A stretch of DNA of 64,000 nt from assembly GCF_964204645.1 (NCBI RefSeq), contig NC_134027.1:6808485-6872484 (forward strand), in the 5' to 3' direction. The stretch is from Tubulanus polymorphus (lineage: Eukaryota; Nemertea; Palaeonemertea; Tubulaniformes; Tubulanidae). The notes beneath the pieces are model-generated. The model was not told the DNA's origin. It did no database searches and saw only the letters and a list, made by a program, of their open reading frames with translations. Of the stretch, positions 12,845 to 25,600 are shown piece by piece. Position 1 is the first letter of the stretch. The number at the start of each line of letters is the position of its first letter. The translations under genes were made by a program, and so were the position numbers.

Positions 12845-13592
12845 ACGGGATACGCCCATAATACCTCCGCCCAAAATGCCTCCGTCCAAAATCCCACACC
12901 CAGAATCCCTCCACCCAGAATACCCTCATATGTGTCCAAAATACCTCCACCCAGAATTTAAAAAAAAATACTATAATTATATTATTTAGATGTTTAAAGT
13001 ACCACCAATATTGACTATTATACATGTATAGGATCATATATAATGTATTACGGTATATATAAACCTACTGAATAATAATTGAATAACAATTAATGACAAT
13101 GTTCACTTGCAATTAGTTTTGGCTGGGAATATTAATTAGTTTATCTCATGTCTTTAATCTTATGCTAGATTTCTCTGGAAACTATTCAATATTTAGATTA
13201 TAGAATATTAATTAGTCCTATAATCTAAGAAAACAATGTACTACATTTCGCTTTACACACTGAATTCAGTTCATTTCCATTTAAGTGCAACTATGATCAC
13301 TGAAATTAACATTATACTTTGATTTGCTCAATTAACTACTTTTAAACTATAGAACTTTGGTTTATTTGAGTATTGCCTGTAAATTAAAACTTGGGGGGGG
13401 GGACAAAATATTCATTCTAAAAAATTATATTTCTAATAGGTTCAAATTTTTGTCCTTCGGGCATAAACCCATTAGATCTAGGGCCTGGAGGTATTTTGGA
13501 CACATATGAGGGTATTCTGGGTGGAGGGATTCTGGGTGTGGGATATTTGGGTGGAGGTATTTTGGGCGGAGGTATTATGACCCGGATTCATT
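12845..13592. mobile_element. Inverted-repeat element with CCTCCACCCAGAAT minisatellite arms
   Basis: The arm at 12845-12960 is a row of 20 to 22 bp units (acctccgcccaaaat, ccctccacccagaat). The arm at 13480-13592 is its reverse complement over about 110 bp, including the distinctive catatgtgtcc segment. The loop of about 520 bp is AT-rich and contains a G9 run near 13393. The open frames crossing the arms are low-complexity and not credible genes. Confidence 0.65.
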
Positions 13593-14443
13593 TACACAGC
13601 CGATAGTCAATTGGTGAAATATTTTCAATACCAATGCTACTAAGGCTGAGTTGTGGTCAATGGTAGTTCATTCAATGTTATAAAAACTGTGATGATCTGA
13701 TACATTACTGCGTTGTATGCTTTTGATATTTTTGTGTTGTATGACTTCATTGGTGATTATATTTCTCAGGTATCATTTACATTTTACTTTACATTTTATT
13801 GTATCATATATTGTACATAATAGCAATGATTTATTCTCCATAGTCTTAATCTGCAATCTTGATATTGGTGCATATGTTTGTTTACAATATACTTAATTAG
13901 GCTGTTTAAAATTGAGAAACACTAATTAGTGAGTGACTTGTGACTTAACTAATTTTTTTTAAATAAAGAAGTTTCCAGTTTCTAGGCGCCATTTTGTGGC
14001 GGTCCCTCGAGGTCCCCATTGTTGCGATAATTTGCACTCATTTTTAAAACATAAGTTTAGATTGAATATCATATAGTTCTGCAGTCCCTTGCTCGACGAA
14101 ATTAATTTATACACCATTTTTAAGGAAACGAAATGCAGATATTTGCTGGCGTTTCTTGGAATTTTTGAACGCAACAATTGAGAACACTGACGATGTGACC
14201 CCAAGGACCGCATATCTTAACCGCGCGTAAAAGAAATCGCAACATTCATTAATTTCAAAATATCTAAGTATCTCTTAAAGCTATATTTCCAATTTTTACA
14301 GAGTTTAAAGAGGGTTATTTGCAGTTTAAGCCTGCGTTGAATATTTTTTTGAATATCTTTCCTGACGACTGATCTGTACCCGCTTGAGTTTGAGATTACC
14401 CGATAAAGTTAGATAATTTGATACGCCTTCAACAAATCTTCCA

Positions 14444-14585
14444 GGGGCCAGTTGCATAGTTATGGCTTAGACTTAAGACCAGTCTAAGACCAACTTAGTT
14501 CTATAGCCAATCTAACAACTTGAGACCAGTCTTAAGATTTAAGACCACTTTTGGACTTAAGTCACAAACTGTGCAACTGGCCCCC
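14444..14585. mobile_element. MITE with GGGGCCAGTTGCA termini
   Basis: The left end reads GGGGCCAGTTGCATAG and the right end is the complement of GGGGGCCAGTTGCACAG. The interior (cttaagacc / ggacttaag and related blocks) is self-complementary. At 142 bp it is a typical hairpin MITE. Related elements with GGNCCCAGTT-type ends occur at 51992-52122 and 53647-53747. Confidence 0.75.
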
Positions 14586-14741
14586 GATCCTTAGCTGCTA
14601 TGTCCTATTCAAAATCAAAAAACTTAGTACGGAGAGTATTACCAGGCAGTGGATACGGCGCACCAAAAAATGAAACCAAATTTTGCAACTCTGGAAAATA
14701 AATACATGTACCACCGATAAAAATTCCACTGTAATACTAGT

Positions 14742-14808
14742 CAAACCTCGCTACAACGAGATCTTTTATAACGAAATATCGGTTTAATCAAACGTGTCCG
14801 GCGCAAAA
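14742..14808 (+). mobile_element. Pogo/Tigger-like terminus fragment abutting the right satellite array
   Basis: The sequence agtcaaacctcgctacaacg followed by tataacgaa resembles the terminal inverted repeat of pogo/Tigger-type elements. No matching second end is present; the fragment ends just before the satellite array. Family assignment is from memory of the terminal motif and is tentative. Confidence 0.4.
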
Positions 14809-14811
14809 AAG

Positions 14812-16484
14812 TCTACTGCTACCCCGATACCACTGTTACCAGTGATACTGCCCGATCCTCTCCCAGACCGGTGATACTACTGCTACCCCAATACCACTGA
14901 TACCAGTGATACTGCCCGATCCTTCAGGAGACCGGTGATACTACTGCTACCCCGATACCACTGATACCAGTGATACTGTCCGATCCTCTCAGAGACCGAT
15001 GATACTACTGCTACCCCGATACCACTGTTACCAGTGATACTGTCCGATCCTCTCAGAGACCGATAATACTACTGCTACCCCGATACCACTGTTACCAGTG
15101 ATACTGTCCGATCCTCTCCGAGACCGGTGATACTACTGCTACCCCAATACCACTGTTACCAGTGTTACTGCCCGATCCTTCTGGAGACCGGTGATACTAC
15201 TGCTACCCCGATAGCACTGTTACCAGTGTTACTGCTCGATCCTTCCGGAGACCGGTGATACTACTGATGCCCCGATACCACTGTTACCAGTGATACTGTC
15301 CGATCCTCTCGGAGACCGGTGATACTACTGCTACCCCGATACCACTGATACCAGTGATACTGCCCGATCCTCTCGGAGACCGGTGATACTACTGCTACCC
15401 CGATACCACTGTTACCAGTGATACTGTCCGATCCTCTCGGAGACCGGTGATACTACTGCTACCCCGATACCACTGTTACCAGTGTTACTGCTCGATCCTT
15501 CTGGAGACCGGTGATACTACTGCTACCCCGATAGCACTGTTACCAGTGATACTGTCCGATCCTCTCGGAGACCGGTGATACTACTGATACCCCGATACCA
15601 CTGTTACCAGTGATACTGTCCGATCCTCTCGGAGACCGGTGATACTACTGCTACCCCGATACCACTGATACCAGTGATACTGTCCGATCCTTCTGGAGAC
15701 CGGTGATACTACTGCTACCCCGATACCACTGATACCAGTGATACTGTCCGATCCTCTCAGAGACCGATGATACTACTGCTACCCCGATACCACTGTTACC
15801 AGTGATACTGCCCGATCCTCTCCGAGACCGGTGATACTACTGCTACCCCGATACCACTGTTACCAGTGATACTGTCCGATCCTTCAGGAGACCGGTGATA
15901 CTACTGCTACCCCGATACCACTGTTACCAGTGATACTGCCCGATCCTCTCAGAGACCGATGATACTACTGCTACCCAGATACCACTGTTACCAGTGATAC
16001 TGTCCGATCCTCTCAGAGACCGATGATACTACTGCTACCCCGATACCACTGTTACCAGTGATACTGTCCGATCCTCTCCGAGACCGGTGATACTACTGCT
16101 ACCCCGATACCACTGATACCAGTGATACTGTCCGATCCTTCAGGAGACCGGTGATACTATTGCTACCCCGATACCACTGTTACCAGTGATACTGCCCGAT
16201 CCTCTCCGAGACCGGTGATACTACTGCTACCCCGATACCACTGATACCAGTGATACTGCCCGATCCTTCTGGAGACCGGTGATACTACTGCTACCCCGAT
16301 ACCACTGATACCAGTGATACTGCCCGATCCTTCTGGAGACCGGTGATACTACTGCTACCCCGATACCACTGTTACCAGTGATACTGCCCGATCCTCTCCA
16401 AGACCGGTGATACTACTGATACCCCGATACCACTGTTACCAGTGATACTGTCCGATCCTTCTTGAGACCGGTGTTACTACTGAT
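14812..16484 (-). repeat. 64-bp satellite array, right arm (about 26 units, inverted)
   Basis: Same unit as the left array in reverse complement. Unit marks at 14871 and 16471 are exactly 25 x 64 bp apart, so register is again perfect. A variant with cagagaccgat in place of the usual accggt occurs several times here (near 14990, 15055, 15750, 15950, 16015) but is not seen with that neighbour in the left arm. The arms have therefore partly diverged. Confidence 0.97.
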
Positions 16485-16612
16485 ACCAGTGTTGCTACGG
16501 ATGCTTTCGGCCCGTGTTGTATGCGGTGGTCCTGTTCTCACTGTATTGTCCCATGGCGCCCTCTACATAGCCGCCATCTTGAAACGGTGTTCTGGTACAC
16601 CACCGAACAACC
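16485..16612 (-). repeat. Unique outer part of right terminal inverted repeat
   Basis: Reverse complement of 7128-7255, lacking the 6-bp attacc. It carries the same YY1-type core on the minus strand (16570-16580). Confidence 0.75.
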
Positions 16613-16621
16613 CTACTACGG

Positions 16622-19600
16622 CTCCGTGCAGGACACAGGTCGCGGCCGTTACAGGCCTCCAGTAAGACGGAAACTATGTGTACCATAACAGCGGAACGAC
16701 GATTCGAGTCAACGATAGAAAATAATTTCATCAACAGATTCTTTGCAACAGTTTCCTACAGAAAATATCCACATCTGTCTCATTGTGACTTATTTTATGG
16801 TTTTCTGCTCCTAAACGGTAGATTTGATGAAAAATGTAAAACTCATACATGAAACGTCTAATAGAAATGCCATTTTTAACAAAATTTCGATAGACCGTTG
16901 ACACAATTATAGACAAATGTAATGGAATATCATTGTAGGATGTGTTTGAAAAATTAAACCGATTTAGTGTAAAATGGAACAATATTCTACGCCAAAGGGG
17001 AGGGGGTACTATATTTGCTACGACGATTTGTGGAAACAAGGTGGCGAATAAACATAATACCCGGATATCTCTGCAAAGCAATAACCCGATCTGACGATCG
17101 ATTTTTACGTTATTTTGCTCGACATTTGCGTTTAGCTCTGTGTAGGAACTTGGTACGGTAGGCCTACTCGTAGGCTAGTAACGATGCCGTCTACCGTTCT
17201 CTGTTCAACAGCTTCCAAATAGCAAAGATACCAAAGGATCAATATCAGACTGCGAATGGAATTCACGGCCTGTTTAAAAAAAATCAACTGTGTTTCGTAT
17301 TGAAGACACGTTTTGAATGACTACTTGAAACCCTTGATTTAGAAATAATGTCTCTTGAAAATGTTCCACCGATTTCAATTCATGGGCGTGTTTGGTTTGG
17401 TTGCTAGCATAACTCTTCATGAAAACTATTTTCTCCGAAAGTTGATTATTTCCTCCAAATATGACAAATAAACCGCACGGCATACTTGAACAAATGTAGA
17501 GATGCAGGTTGTACTGAATTATTTTTTTTGAGCATTGAACCGTCGCCGACTATGCCATACGAAACAACAGCTCGCGCCCGCTGATGTGATTACGTACCGA
17601 ACAACCCCAACATAAAACCGTCCAATGACACATATGCACTTAAGTCTAGTCGATCCAATTCGTGTGCAAATAGTAGAATATCTCAAAACATAGTCTTGGA
17701 AAAAATAGGTACTTCAGTTCTTTTTCGGGTACCATACCCCCAACTATGGGTCGAATTTGTGGTCATATGAATGTGTAACATGATAATATCGTCCAATAAA
17801 ATGTGTCTAGTAATGGAAAACTATACAGAAAGTTCAACATCATCATGGACCGGTCGATTATGCAGAGTACATTGACGACGAAAATGAAATGACTTGAAAT
17901 CTCAGAAACCTGTGTACCAGCCGAAATTCGTTGGACATATAATTGTGCTGTCACATTTTTACGACGGTCATTTTCCGCTTTAATCGCGGCTATCATTGGA
18001 CATCTTCAAGAAATTGCTTTCTTATTATTCATAAAATCTGCCGTGCGTCCGGTTGGCTTCTGGTGGGCCCTGTAAGATAAGTCATTCGGTGCAAAGGTCG
18101 TAAACTGGATTTTATGTATAGTTTATCGTACGTCTTAATGATCATCTTTTCAAAAGAACGCGGTGGAGATCGAGCAAGTAAAATTACTGAAGGTGATTTG
18201 TCAATTATCGCCATTGTTAAAGGTATACGTGTCATGATTTAATGATGACGTATGGGAGCTATTCCTCTCAATACAGATGGATAATAATGGATAAACGAAA
18301 GCGGGATTAAGACGACTATTGGATGCATTAATAGTATAAGATTATATTATGTAACTACAGGATTTACGAACTGAACTGCGCACTGCTTGGTTGCAGACAG
18401 CAAATGCTCATTACTGATATTTTAACGCCTTCCTCAAATCACAGAAGACTTATCTCCTCGTCCAGGCAAACAGGCCCATCGAAAAACATTTTTTATTTTA
18501 TTGGACACTCATTTGCTTTTTTATTATCGTATTTGTTCTACTCTGGTTGATACGGAAGTACATGTAACTCGTGTGGTACAGGTAGTGTTAGCGCAGGCAG
18601 TTCCTTTGGATTATTCTGAAACTGGTGTTATCTATTCTCCATCATCCACCAGAGCATGTATGGCGGCAAATCGGACCGCTTAAACAGTTTACGACGCGTA
18701 TATTACCAGAGTTTGTGGCCGCAGCGATCTGGTACTTGTGACATTTTATAACCCGCGATGATGGTCGTTTTGAGACCAAGCTCGAACCGTAAAACGACCG
18801 AACATCGCTGAAGACAACGTTTTACAATGTCGATACCCAGTCTGCTTTAACCGATAGCAAATAGTCAATCAAAGTATATCAATAATTGGCTAAGACTGTG
18901 GGAGATAAGCGTCCTCGTATATGTCTGTCACGTACGATTGGACCTGGCAGAGCCATGAACACCATGCAGTCGCAATGAAAGACCGAATATTATTGTTTGC
19001 GATAAGATCTTCGACGACGCAAGGTCGTCACCGCACATCGGGTTGGATCCGCGCCTTGCAGCTCGTCTCGATTAAGCCATTTTCAGGTGTTACAACAGCG
19101 ATTTTGTGTCTTTCGGGAATAGTCAGGGAGAAACGTGAAAGGCATTTCACATCGCGTTTCGTCAACTTTTAGGAAACTGTGACAATTAAAGACGTCGAGC
19201 TACCTTTAGAGCGGCAGAACTTTTAAATTTAGAAATGGAGTGTCTTGACTTTGAGATGGCTTCCTAAAATTGATTAGATACGGATTCTCTCCAGTGAATA
19301 TGCTTTGGCGTATAATTTCACGGGAAATTAATCAGCATCTCTGCAGTTGCATACATGAGAGCATGTGTCGGGAAAACCAACCGATACTTACCATCTTCTA
19401 TGTATAAATATATGAAAAATATTTTGTGATGCTGAATCATTAAAATAAAACGACATCGAGTCTTCAGTAATGGATCCGACTGGTAAAGCATTCAAATTTG
19501 ATACGTGAAGTTACCGCGCTACGCATGACGACAAGGGTGGACCAAGGATTTTTTGAAAGGGCTGGACCTGAAAAATTGGAATTGGGAATTGGCACTTAAT

Positions 19601-22600
19601 TTGAAAAGGGTAGATTTGGCAATGCGAGGGCTGCAAGCGAAACATTGGTGGGGGTTCTGGTGGCTTCCCACAGAAAATTTAGGACAAAAAGGGGCTTTTC
19701 TGGCCATTATCAAATCTCATTTTGATATATTTTTAGTCTTAAAATTTACCTTGCAAAAAGAATTTCCACATCTAAGGCGCACATAAATTTTATCCCGAAA
19801 AATCTAGAATTAACGACAAAAAAGGAATACACCCCTAAATTGGCCGCTTTGTCGATTTATTTTTTTTAAAGAAAAAGAGAAAAAAGGACCGATAGGGTCA
19901 TGTAGTTGCCAGGTTCGTTTGTTTTCTCCCGGAAGTTAATTCTAGATGTCTTTTCTGCAAAATAAGTTCAATTTGGATTTTTATTTATTTTCTGAATGTC
20001 TTTTTCAGTGAATGTCCAAATCCGATGTATACGCTAGTGCGAATATCCGCAAATCGGACGTATTTTGTGTCAGTCCAAATTTCGACTCGCGCAAGTTTAT
20101 CTGTATCATGTAATGAAAACAGTATCCTCGAGATGGCTGGACCTGACAAGACAAATACAAATGCGAATCTAATGACTTCGTTAAATTCTCAATTGATGTG
20201 TCTTTTTTAACTCGAGCTCTTCTTTTTCGGTATCTTGACATTTATGGTATAAAAGTACACAAAGAATTTTTCTATTCTAATGTTTTACTGTTCACCAACC
20301 TCGTTCCAATATAACGCCAGGTGTTATCTGTAGACAGACGTCCTCAATTTTATTCAAAAAACCAAAGCAACAGAAGCCATTCACCTCTAGCCGATATATG
20401 TGTGGCGGCTTATTAAAAGTGCGGAAGAGTAATTCATTATATTTTGTTTTCGAGGCTATTCATGGTGGATTTAAATTACTCCTGTTGGGGAGAGACTTCA
20501 TCGGTGGAGAATTCATCTTCATGTCAATCAGAAGCTTACCGAACGTTTAAATGTTGAGACATCAGACCAGTGTTGAAGTGAAAATGGAAAAGAATTTTGC
20601 GTTATGGTAGCTACATATGTATATATATATATAAATGTAGAATACGAGACAAACATGTATTAAATCGAACAACCTACGTGTTCTATTTCGCTGTGTAGGA
20701 CCGCAATAGACATCATGGTGTATATATGTGAGTTAAGTACGTAGTCAGAGGCGCCAAATTTTCTAAGCGTAAATATCAATTTCAGCCTCAATGTTTCCAA
20801 TGCGTCTACGCCTTGTATAACGAGAATAATTTGTCGATAATTCTCCAAAAACAAGACGTCAATATTACGCATAACCGCCATACTTTCCCCTAAACAAATA
20901 TTTTAACTGATGATTGGAATCAAACAGAATACACGCCTCGATGGGGCATAGAACTGAAAGGGTGCCGCGTATCTATATTTCAGTGTACTGAAGTTAAATG
21001 TAGTATAGGTCTATACATGGACTCTATATATATTCTTATTTTCATCTCTTTTTTTATTATGGACGCACTTCGGTTAATCCAATTAACTGTCGTCAACCAC
21101 TGACTGCGGGTAAAGCAGCTAACGCACGCACACGCACACACACGCGACCAATCCGCCATCGGAAAAAGGTCTTACCGGTGAGACAAGACGTCTGTTTGTT
21201 ATACACTAATTGGATTTCATCTCGTTTCTCCACGGTCAAATCTTCCGCCAGACGTTCGATGGCCAGACTGGTTGGAAAAAATTTTCGTCTGGCCACGTTT
21301 TTATGTAGACATGTTATTCAGAATATATGACATACGTACGTCACGATCAATTTGGATGAAAATGAAATGGATATTTTATGGTCCTGACGATACTATGTTT
21401 AATAATACACCCACCACTAACCGACGGCCTGATCTGGGCCCTTGATTTACTTCTTCCTTGAAATATATATAAATTAAAAAAGGAAAAAAAATTAAAATTT
21501 TTTTCATATCACATAAAATCATAAAAAGTTACTATTCACCACCGAATTTTGATAGTTTCCATATATTCTTGTTCGTATGGATATGATACCATACATAATA
21601 ACCTTAATTTTTCAGCAATACCAAAGTAGATTAAATTGCCCTCGTATCTTTTTCTCGATCCTTGCTTCTGCTTTGAACACTAAAGGGACCATTTCGACGG
21701 AGACCTTATTTTCGCCTAGTCACTAATATACGGCAAAGTTATTTTGCATGTATTCTGACAGGAACATACCTGCCGGTCTTATACTGTACCTGTTGTTTTC
21801 GAAACTAAGGGTAACCCGTCTGGTATATTCAGACTATTACCTGTCGGTGGATTTTGTGCGTGTATGAAAGCCATCCGACCTGCTCATGATAACACAGTTG
21901 GATAACAAGATAAGTTTATGATATCTCCGCTTAGTCGCGATTAGAATCGCGATAATTCTAGTCAAGGACTCAAGGTTAGTTTTTCGTGAGATTTTTCTTG
22001 GTAAAAGAATTGGCCCTTCGCTGCAGTCTCATTTCGATGCCATTGTAAATATGCTCTGGCAACCAATGCATGATAATCTTCCGGGGCAAAAATATCACAA
22101 ATTTCTTGTGTGATAAAAACCCAAGTGCATTCTTAGTTCGTGCGTTTAATTTATGCGTTGTACCCCATACAATTGATAGAGTGCACAGTTTTTTTTTGTC
22201 GGATAATCAGTAATCCCACGTGATACGATCCTCACCTGCCAGGGAACGTGTGTATATTATACAAACCAATAACCAGTGTTACGTAGCATATACCCACTGC
22301 AAACTCAATTTTTAACCCGTTACAAGGCGAAACAGCGGCTATCTTTTTCTAAGCGTCAGAAAAAAGTCCATAAACTTGGATGTAAAACACTAAGAGTTAT
22401 GTCAAGACATCCACTCTATACCATCGGGCAAACCGACGAATGTGAAAGGCAACACGTTCACCAACACTAATAAAATCTGAACGCTGTATAGCTAGGAGGA
22501 GAATGTAGAGCCAATAATTTTGATAAGCCATTCACCAACCACGCTGTTTTTTAAGGATTAGAGCTTTCGAGTGGGATTTTCCAAAGCAAACGTTCATGTT

Positions 22601-25600
22601 TTGGGGCTAGCTTTTACAAGAAGGCATCGTGGGAACAGTGCAGTCAGACTCCCTTATCTGGTCGCTCTAGTCCATACGAAATTAGAGGTTTTATAACCAA
22701 GAAACCGTGAAAAATGCATTGAGAAATACTGCCGATCTAACCCCCTCTTTTAAGCATACGTACATTAACTAGTCCCTTACATATACGTTTCCACGACTGA
22801 ACATTCCATTATGAACGGCAAGGAATTTTATGTTTACACGGAGGATAAACTCTCTGGCACCTTCTATCCACATCACGACGACTTCTGTCACGAAAAAACT
22901 CCAATGATAGGAAAAGACGTAAGAATGTGCTTTACAAAATACAATACTCAGTATTTTTCATTTTTATTTCACTTATGTTTCACTTTCACAATTCCATATC
23001 ATCACGGTTTTACATACAAATAAATTCTCACGTCATTTAGTATCACGGCTAAATTACTCACAGAATGCACTGTATTTAACTAATGTCTCCTTTTAAGTCT
23101 GAGGGATTGATCGCCATTGGATAATACAACAAAAACGGTACATCTATGTAAAAAGCCTCTTGAGTGCTCTTAACAGCCTCAATAAATATTGATATCATTC
23201 CCCTAGAATCAATTAATAACAATCACTCTCCATGATTTTCAGCTATTTATCGCAAATTATGTTTTTACAAAATAATGTGAGTGCATTTACATCAACTGTT
23301 CAGCAGAACTGGGGCCGCGGGGTTCACAACGTTTTTCTTTTTTGTACAGAAAATTAATATTTGTTCGGCTTTAATGACGCTATAACTAAAGCTTTTCAAT
23401 GCTATTCCAATCTGAACAAGCCCCAATTTTCAATGAAATACAATCGGCTGAAAATTCCTACAAATACATCGACTGTTGATAAGGAATACAATGTATCAAC
23501 AATATATACATGAATAACAAAACAATAAATAAATATTCCGAGATATTGCATTAAAAAGTCTCAAAATAGACCTCGCAGATATCAATAATGCCCACATATC
23601 TATATATCATGTATGTTCAATGTGTTTCTATTAATTCAAATCGTTGCTGTTATTCCATACCCAGCCTAAATTCAAACCAGACATGATGAAAAAAATCATA
23701 GGTATGGATTGTCATTAGACAATGGCAATAAGTAAATGCATTCACACCCACGTATATATATATAAAACTAAAAGCTTTGGTGAGTCACGTTAGTGGCGGC
23801 TGCTGCGACTCAAGGTCTAGGGTCCACAACTTCGAACAAAATGAAACCTTGCCACTTCACAGCTGTGTTTTAACACTTTGCCTGAAACTAGTCGATATTT
23901 ATATCTAACCAATGTGTTCGTTTAGATTGAACCGATATCAAAATGACTAAAATTTGATTAATTCCACCAGCGTACAAATCATATCGATGAAATAGGCTTT
24001 ACTGTTACAGCATACTAACCTTTCAACAAGTTTGGTAACTCAATTTTCTTATAACAATGTTACATGTATTTTGGTTTGTGGCCCCCATGAGTAAAATCAC
24101 CTGTCTACTTCATGTACAGATCAGCAGACAGACACTCGAAGGATAGAAGTTCTGTCGATGATGATTTTTACGTAGACATTGCCTCTTTTCACAATAAAAA
24201 CCCACGACTAATATACGGGGATACGAGCAACACGTGAAGTGAAATGGAACAAAGAACGCGTGTTCTCTCGTAGCGCTGAACAATGTGAAAAGCTTAACCG
24301 TAGCGGTTTCAATTTTAGTTTTCAGAATTCAATATCTTTAGTCCGAGTATGTGGAAAATAACAAGAAAATAATGACTCATAAAATAAAATATATCGCCCA
24401 CAAATGATGATAATGATACAAAAAAACCATAAAAGTATGTGAGAGCAAGTTATTGCCTGAATTTTATGTATCGATAACCTTCTAAATACTGTTACCGAGA
24501 ACTATAAAACATTCTTTTATGTTCAGCATCATGGTTTTAAAAAGGCCAACTGTGGCCAAGTGAATTCATCATCATCCAATGGCAACCATCCCTATTTACA
24601 CATAGTGTATAATATAAACAGACAATTTTACACAGCAGTCTTTGAACAAGTAAATTTAGTCAAACACCAATCCTGGTTAAATTCATACATTCATACAATT
24701 CTTTTTAAGCATAATTAATCTTAAGTGCAAACTGTGCCCGTATTTGTCTTTTTTGAAGTTGTAATCCTGCACAACAATTGAAATCGGGAGAAAGTTCCCT
24801 CCTCCATCGTAAAAATGGCTGTGGAACCGACACTCGGGAATATCAAAACACTGAAAGAGTTATTATTAATTCCATGAAAACTTATCTATTCTGGACTCAC
24901 ATCAAGAAATGCTAAAAACGTGGTAAGTGAACACAGCGACATTGAAGGCAAGCAATCAGAATCGAACCTCTTCAACGAGCGGGAAGATGAATGTATCATA
25001 TATAATTATACATAAATCATTGTAGAATCTTAACCCGAACAGAAAATTCCATCGAAGGTGTACGTACACGAGAAGCATATCGTAATAGAGCTCATCGTTT
25101 AGTCAGCTTTTAAATGAGCTAATGTGATTGCGTTCAACTAAGTATATAATGAAATGATGAAAGTAGGAAATTACATTATATTAGAACGAGAATGACAGGA
25201 AGACTTGAGACTGGATCTATTATGTATTAATGTAGATGTCTGAACAAGTGATTTTTTTCAGTGATTTTTGTATGAAAATCATTCAACCTTCTATATTGTA
25301 TATATGTATATCTAAACATAATGTATAGGCCTGTATAGATGAAAATGCCGTGATATTTTCTTTACTTATCCCTGTTTCAAAGTAACTGCTCTGTCAGTAC
25401 TAGCCGTTCTTTTTTTCAAGTTAAAATTCTTTCCAATGAATTCAAAAGCATTCAACCGGACATCTTCATGGCCAATATAAAAAGCGGATTCTATTTCGAT
25501 CATGGAATAAATGCAGCCAGAATTGACAAACTGTTAAGAGAGCCAGATTCTAGTAAACATTCTAGTAAACATTGGTAAAAATCACTTGTCAGTGCATCAA

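Larger units (their letters stand above)
7119..16621. mobile_element. Foldback-like composite transposon with satellite-array arms
   Basis: A 9-bp direct repeat (ctactacgg at 7119-7127 and 16613-16621) flanks a 9.5 kb segment whose two ends are inverted copies of each other. Each end has about 128 bp of unique inverted repeat followed by a long array of a 64-bp unit, in opposite orientation in the two arms. The centre (10068-14815) shows no transposase-like open frame, so the copy looks non-autonomous. Long terminal inverted repeats built of tandem subrepeats, with a target duplication near 9 bp, are hallmarks of foldback elements and of some Mutator-like elements. Superfamily assignment is inference. 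The duplication could be read as 8 bp, with termini starting ggtt. A hAT-like CAGTGG lies seven bases inside the left end, but no 8-bp duplication abuts it. Confidence 0.72.

Noticed and set aside
16731-17081. 116-codon minus-strand frame with a hydrophobic start
   Set aside because: No recognised domain, no splice partners and no supporting context; could be chance.
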